The notes below the pieces were generated by a model. It was not told the DNA's origin, did not search any database, and was given only the letters and a program-made list of their open reading frames with translations. DNA of 64,000 nucleotides from CADDYT01 sp035294125 (lineage in GTDB: Bacteria; Chloroflexota; Ktedonobacteria; Ktedonobacterales; Ktedonobacteraceae): positions 186,001 through 250,000 of the forward strand of contig DATGLM010000049.1 of the NCBI GenBank assembly GCA_035294125.1, in the 5' to 3' direction. The position numbers and the translations under genes are program-made. Positions 61,174-64,000 of the stretch are shown piece after piece. The first letter of the stretch is position 1, and every line of letters starts with the position of its first letter.

Positions 61174-62739
61174 ATGAAATTCATCCATTACGCCACGTGG
61201 ACGGCGACTGGAGTGAGCTATGTGCTGATTGCGCTCGCGGGAACGCTGCTCTGGAAGCTGTCACCACAGCTTATTACCGCGCCCCTGGCTGTTGCGCTGG
61301 CAATTTTCTCTGGGGTCATTACGCTTGCCGTGCTGAGCAGCAAACCCGCATCCCCACGAGAGCATCCGGCGCGAACCCGTAAATTCGCGCAACTGGCCGC
61401 CTCGACTGCTGTGCTGGTCTATATCCTGATTCTGTTCGGAACGTATGTGAGCAGCAGTGGCGCGGCTCTGGCCTGTACAGGCTGGCCTTTCTGTACCCCG
61501 GCTCCCTGGGCTGTCGGTACTCATCTCGTCGATATCAACGTCCTGCACCGCGTCTACGCTATTTTTGTCGGTCTTGTCATGCTCTGGCTGGTTGTCGCGG
61601 CTGTGCGGCGCTGGCAGATGGCGCGGGAGCAAGCTATTGTGACGCTGCTGGCCGGGGGGCTTTTCGTCAGTCAGGCCGTTGTTGGTGGTGTGGGTGTCTT
61701 GCTCAACGAGCCTGAGTGGCTTGTTGGCGTGCATCTCGCGTTTGCCGCCGGGGTCTGGGGGACACTGGTCTTGCTGGCTGCGCAGGCTGTCAATCAACTG
61801 CGTGCGACGGTAGCGCCGCAGGAGCTTGAACGTATGGAGCAGCTTGAGGCGGAAACGAGACGAAAGAGCGGCGCAATCCGGCAAACCATTGGCAATTATC
61901 TTGATCTGATGAAGCCGCATGTGACCGTGCTGCTGCTCGGCGTGACCGCTGCCGCGATGTCAATTGCGAAGCAGGGTTTGCCCTCGCTCAGCCTGCTCAT
62001 CCCCACGCTGGTAGGTGGGGCAATGGCGGCAGGCAGCGCCAACTGCATCAACTGCTATATCGACCGCGACATTGACCAGATCATGGGCCGCACGCAGCGC
62101 CGTTCGCTGCCAGCGGGGCGCGTGGAACCCCGGCAGGCGCTCGTTTTTGGCATCGTGCTGGCCGTCCTCTCGTTCGTCGTGCTCTACGTCTTCGTCAACC
62201 TGCTCAGCGCGGTGCTGGCTACTTCCGCCATTCTCTTCTACGTCTTCGTGTACACGCTTGGCCTCAAACGCACGACGACGCAGAATATCGTTATCGGTGG
62301 TGCTGCCGGTGCGGTGCCGGTGCTTGTCGGCTGGGCTGCGATTACCAATAGCGTAAGCTGGACGGCGGTCTGGCTCTTTGCCATCATCTTCTTCTGGACG
62401 CCGCCGCACTTCTGGGCGCTCTCGCTGCTCATCTCCAAAGACTACGAGAAAGCTGGCATTCCCATGCTGCCGGTGGTCAAAGGCGAGGCGGAGACGCGCA
62501 AGCAAATCCTGCTCTACGCCATCTTCCTGGTAGCGATCACCATTGTGCTCTACGCGATGGGCGCGATGGGCTACTTCTACCTGGCCGGAGCGCTGCTCCT
62601 GGGCGGTGGGCTGGTCTTCCTCGCGTTCCGGCTCTGGCGCGAACGCACCAAAAAGCTGGCGCGTACCCTTTTCTGGTACTCCAACATCTACCTCGCCGCC
62701 ATCTTCGCCGTCATGGTCCTGGATCGCGTCGTGCATTAA
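61174..62739 (+). CDS. ctaAB: Fused haem A synthase (CtaA, half-size) and haem O synthase (CtaB)
   Basis: 521 residues. Residues 1 to about 215 form a CtaA-like part with about six helices: SSSGAALACTGWPFC, then INVLHRVYAIFVGL and VGVHLAFAAGVWGTL with haem-ligand-type His residues. Only one of the two CtaA halves is evident (usual length about 300 residues). Residues 230-521 are CtaB: LDLMKPHVTVLL, NCINCYIDRDIDQIMGRTQR and DYEKAGIPMLPVV. CtaB adds farnesyl to haem B and CtaA then oxidises it to haem A, so consecutive steps are linked in one chain. AAGGAG precedes the ATG. Confidence 0.9.
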   Translation: MKFIHYATWTATGVSYVLIALAGTLLWKLSPQLITAPLAVALAIFSGVITLAVLSSKPASPREHPARTRKFAQLAASTAVLVYILILFGTYVSSSGAALACTGWPFCTPAPWAVGTHLVDINVLHRVYAIFVGLVMLWLVVAAVRRWQMAREQAIVTLLAGGLFVSQAVVGGVGVLLNEPEWLVGVHLAFAAGVWGTLVLLAAQAVNQLRATVAPQELERMEQLEAETRRKSGAIRQTIGNYLDLMKPHVTVLLLGVTAAAMSIAKQGLPSLSLLIPTLVGGAMAAGSANCINCYIDRDIDQIMGRTQRRSLPAGRVEPRQALVFGIVLAVLSFVVLYVFVNLLSAVLATSAILFYVFVYTLGLKRTTTQNIVIGGAAGAVPVLVGWAAITNSVSWTAVWLFAIIFFWTPPHFWALSLLISKDYEKAGIPMLPVVKGEAETRKQILLYAIFLVAITIVLYAMGAMGYFYLAGALLLGGGLVFLAFRLWRERTKKLARTLFWYSNIYLAAIFAVMVLDRVVH

Positions 62740-62743
62740 TATC

Positions 62744-62798
62744 AGTTAAGCACATAAATAGCCCAACGGCATCCGTTGGGCTATTTATGTGCTTAACT
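62744..62798. terminator. Perfect 26-bp palindromic terminator between convergent genes
   Basis: Arms 62744-62769 and 62773-62798 are perfectly complementary with a three-base loop. It lies just after the ctaAB stop, and the last codons of the reverse-strand kinase/TPR gene are inside it. It can stop transcription from both sides. Confidence 0.85.
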
Positions 62799-64000
62799 CA
62801 TCAACCCCCAGGGGCGAACGCGGCGTCTGGCTTTTTGGGCCTCCTGCTGATTGCCGAGGGCATCGTAGACGTCGGCTTTGAGCGTCCAGCCACGGGCGTA
62901 GCTGCGGTCGAGTTCGGTGGCTTCCTGGAGGGCATCGAGGGCGGCGCGATAGTTTCCTTGCTGGATGAGCGCCTCCGCCTTGTTGCACCAGGCAACCGCG
63001 CTGCGCGGATTGACCTGCAAAGCCTGGGTGTAGGCATCGACGGCCTGCGCGAAGTCGCGCAGGCTGGAACGCGCATTGCCCAGCCCGTTCCAGGCCTGAA
63101 AGCTCCTGGAATCGTATGTCAGCGCCTGTTCGTAAGAAGCCAGAGCCTCTTCTGGCTGGTTCATATCCAGCTGCGCGTCCGCTTTGCCCGTCCAGGCGGG
63201 GACGTAGTGAGGGTCGAGCGAGATGGCCCGGTCAAAGTGGACGATGGCCTGCTGGTAACGCTGCAAGCGGTTGAGCGACAGTCCCGCGCTGACCCACACC
63301 ACCGGGTTATCAGGGTCGATTTCGGTAGCGCGCTGGTAAGCCTCAAAGGCTTTCTTATAGTTCCCCTGGCTGTAGAGCGCCGTTCCCTTCCCGTTCCAGG
63401 CATGGAAATTGCGTGGGTCCATGCGCAGGGCCTCTTCATACGCCTGCAGCGCCTGCGCGTACTGCTGCTGCCTGAGCAATTGATCGCCTTCAGCGCACTT
63501 TTCGCGCACGCTGGCCGTATTTAGCCGCACAGCCGGTACCCTCCCCGTTGAGCCTCCCCTGACGGCATCATGGCCCCCATCACGGGTCTGGGGCTGAACG
63601 GCTGCCAGGCCGGGATTTGTGTTCGGTCGTGGCGCGGCCACGACATCAGTCCCTCCACTGACCAGAGGTGTTTGCATGAGTATATCAGGGCGGCACACCT
63701 GGTCGAAAGCCTGCATAAACTCCAGCAAGGTGGGGAAGCGGTCTTCGGGCCGGGGTGCCAGAGCGCGCAGTACGACCTCATCCATTCCAGACGGCAATTC
63801 CGGGTTAAGTGAGGAGGGAGCAGGGATGGCATGGCCCAGGGGGTCGAGCGGATGGTAGCCGGTCAGCATCTCATAGAGCACGATGGCGCTGCTGTACTCG
63901 TCGCTGCGCGGGTCGACGATGCCGCTGGTCTGCTCAGGGGCCATGTAGCCGACGGTGCCACGCACCGTCACTGTCTTGCCCACGCGAGCGCCAGGTTCCA
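62793..64000 (-). CDS. Ser/Thr protein kinase with C-terminal TPR repeats (5' end outside window)
   Basis: Partial; the reading frame runs off the right edge. It begins inside the kinase domain just before the APE motif (GTVGYMAPEQTSG) and keeps the end of the C-lobe (SAIVLYEMLTGYHPLD, RPEDRFPTLLEFMQAF). A linker follows, then about seven TPR repeats of 34 residues (for example YAQALQAYEEALRMDPRNF and WNGKGTALYSQGNYKKAFEA). TPRs likely bind partner proteins or substrates. Found at the end of the oxidase region but on the opposite strand, so not part of that operon. Confidence 0.9.
   Translation of the reverse strand, partial: EPGARVGKTVTVRGTVGYMAPEQTSGIVDPRSDEYSSAIVLYEMLTGYHPLDPLGHAIPAPSSLNPELPSGMDEVVLRALAPRPEDRFPTLLEFMQAFDQVCRPDILMQTPLVSGGTDVVAAPRPNTNPGLAAVQPQTRDGGHDAVRGGSTGRVPAVRLNTASVREKCAEGDQLLRQQQYAQALQAYEEALRMDPRNFHAWNGKGTALYSQGNYKKAFEAYQRATEIDPDNPVVWVSAGLSLNRLQRYQQAIVHFDRAISLDPHYVPAWTGKADAQLDMNQPEEALASYEQALTYDSRSFQAWNGLGNARSSLRDFAQAVDAYTQALQVNPRSAVAWCNKAEALIQQGNYRAALDALQEATELDRSYARGWTLKADVYDALGNQQEAQKARRRVRPWGLMS

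Noticed and set aside
1..64000. tRNA or rRNA genes
   Set aside because: No cloverleaf with a GGTTCGA-type T-loop and no rRNA-like stretch was recognised while reading. A dedicated scan was not possible.

Overview
The window is chromosomal DNA that most resembles a Ktedonobacteria-type member of the Chloroflexota. This is inferred from protein style (Ser/Thr kinase and FHA modules, S9 peptidases, DUF2079 and NTP_transf_5 proteins, a CtaA-CtaB fusion), GC-rich coding sequence, and dispersed palindromic repeats. No database search was possible. I see no rRNA, tRNA, CRISPR array, prophage or complete insertion sequence.

Layout. 1-6.7 kb is signalling: a two-GAF histidine kinase, a response regulator, and a reverse-strand run of kinase-FHA, membrane FHA protein and kinase with zinc ribbons. 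6.9-11.7 kb has a HAD phosphatase, an ArsR/DUF2087 regulator with a GNAT gene and a palindromic operator, and an S9 peptidase. 11.9-22 kb is a surface-polysaccharide region: four glycosyltransferases, a nucleotidyltransferase-like protein, a membrane-anchored GH5 and a MurJ-type flippase. 22-26 kb has two gene remnants meeting tail to tail and a giant double beta-propeller membrane protein. 26-29.6 kb is a LysR regulator followed by acyl-CoA dehydrogenase, MaoC hydratase and CitE-like lyase. 29.6-38.5 kb is mixed: metallopeptidase, a nested palindromic element, a TetR/MFS pair with shared operators, several broken genes, a ring-cleaving dioxygenase and a DUF2079 protein.

38.5-44 kb is the most interesting part. 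metG and a three-gene ABC exporter operon each follow a similar 5' leader. Each leader has a consensus promoter, a 36-codon ORF starting GTG-CAG-CGT, a shared segment that can pair either with the leader ribosome-binding site or with the terminator loop, and an intrinsic terminator. The metG leader has five Met codons within eleven. This looks like ribosome-mediated attenuation, and the same chassis appears to be reused for a transporter.

44-54.8 kb has an S9 peptidase, an apparently orphan DNA methyltransferase, an XdhC-family gene carrying an in-frame palindromic repeat insertion, a PadR-ABC operon under a 36-bp palindrome, and a YVTN propeller protein. 55-62.8 kb is an aa3-type oxidase operon: a cupredoxin-like protein, CtaC, CtaD, CtaE, CtaG, Sco and the CtaA-CtaB fusion, closed by a perfect 26-bp palindromic terminator. 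The window ends inside a reverse-strand Ser/Thr kinase with TPR repeats.
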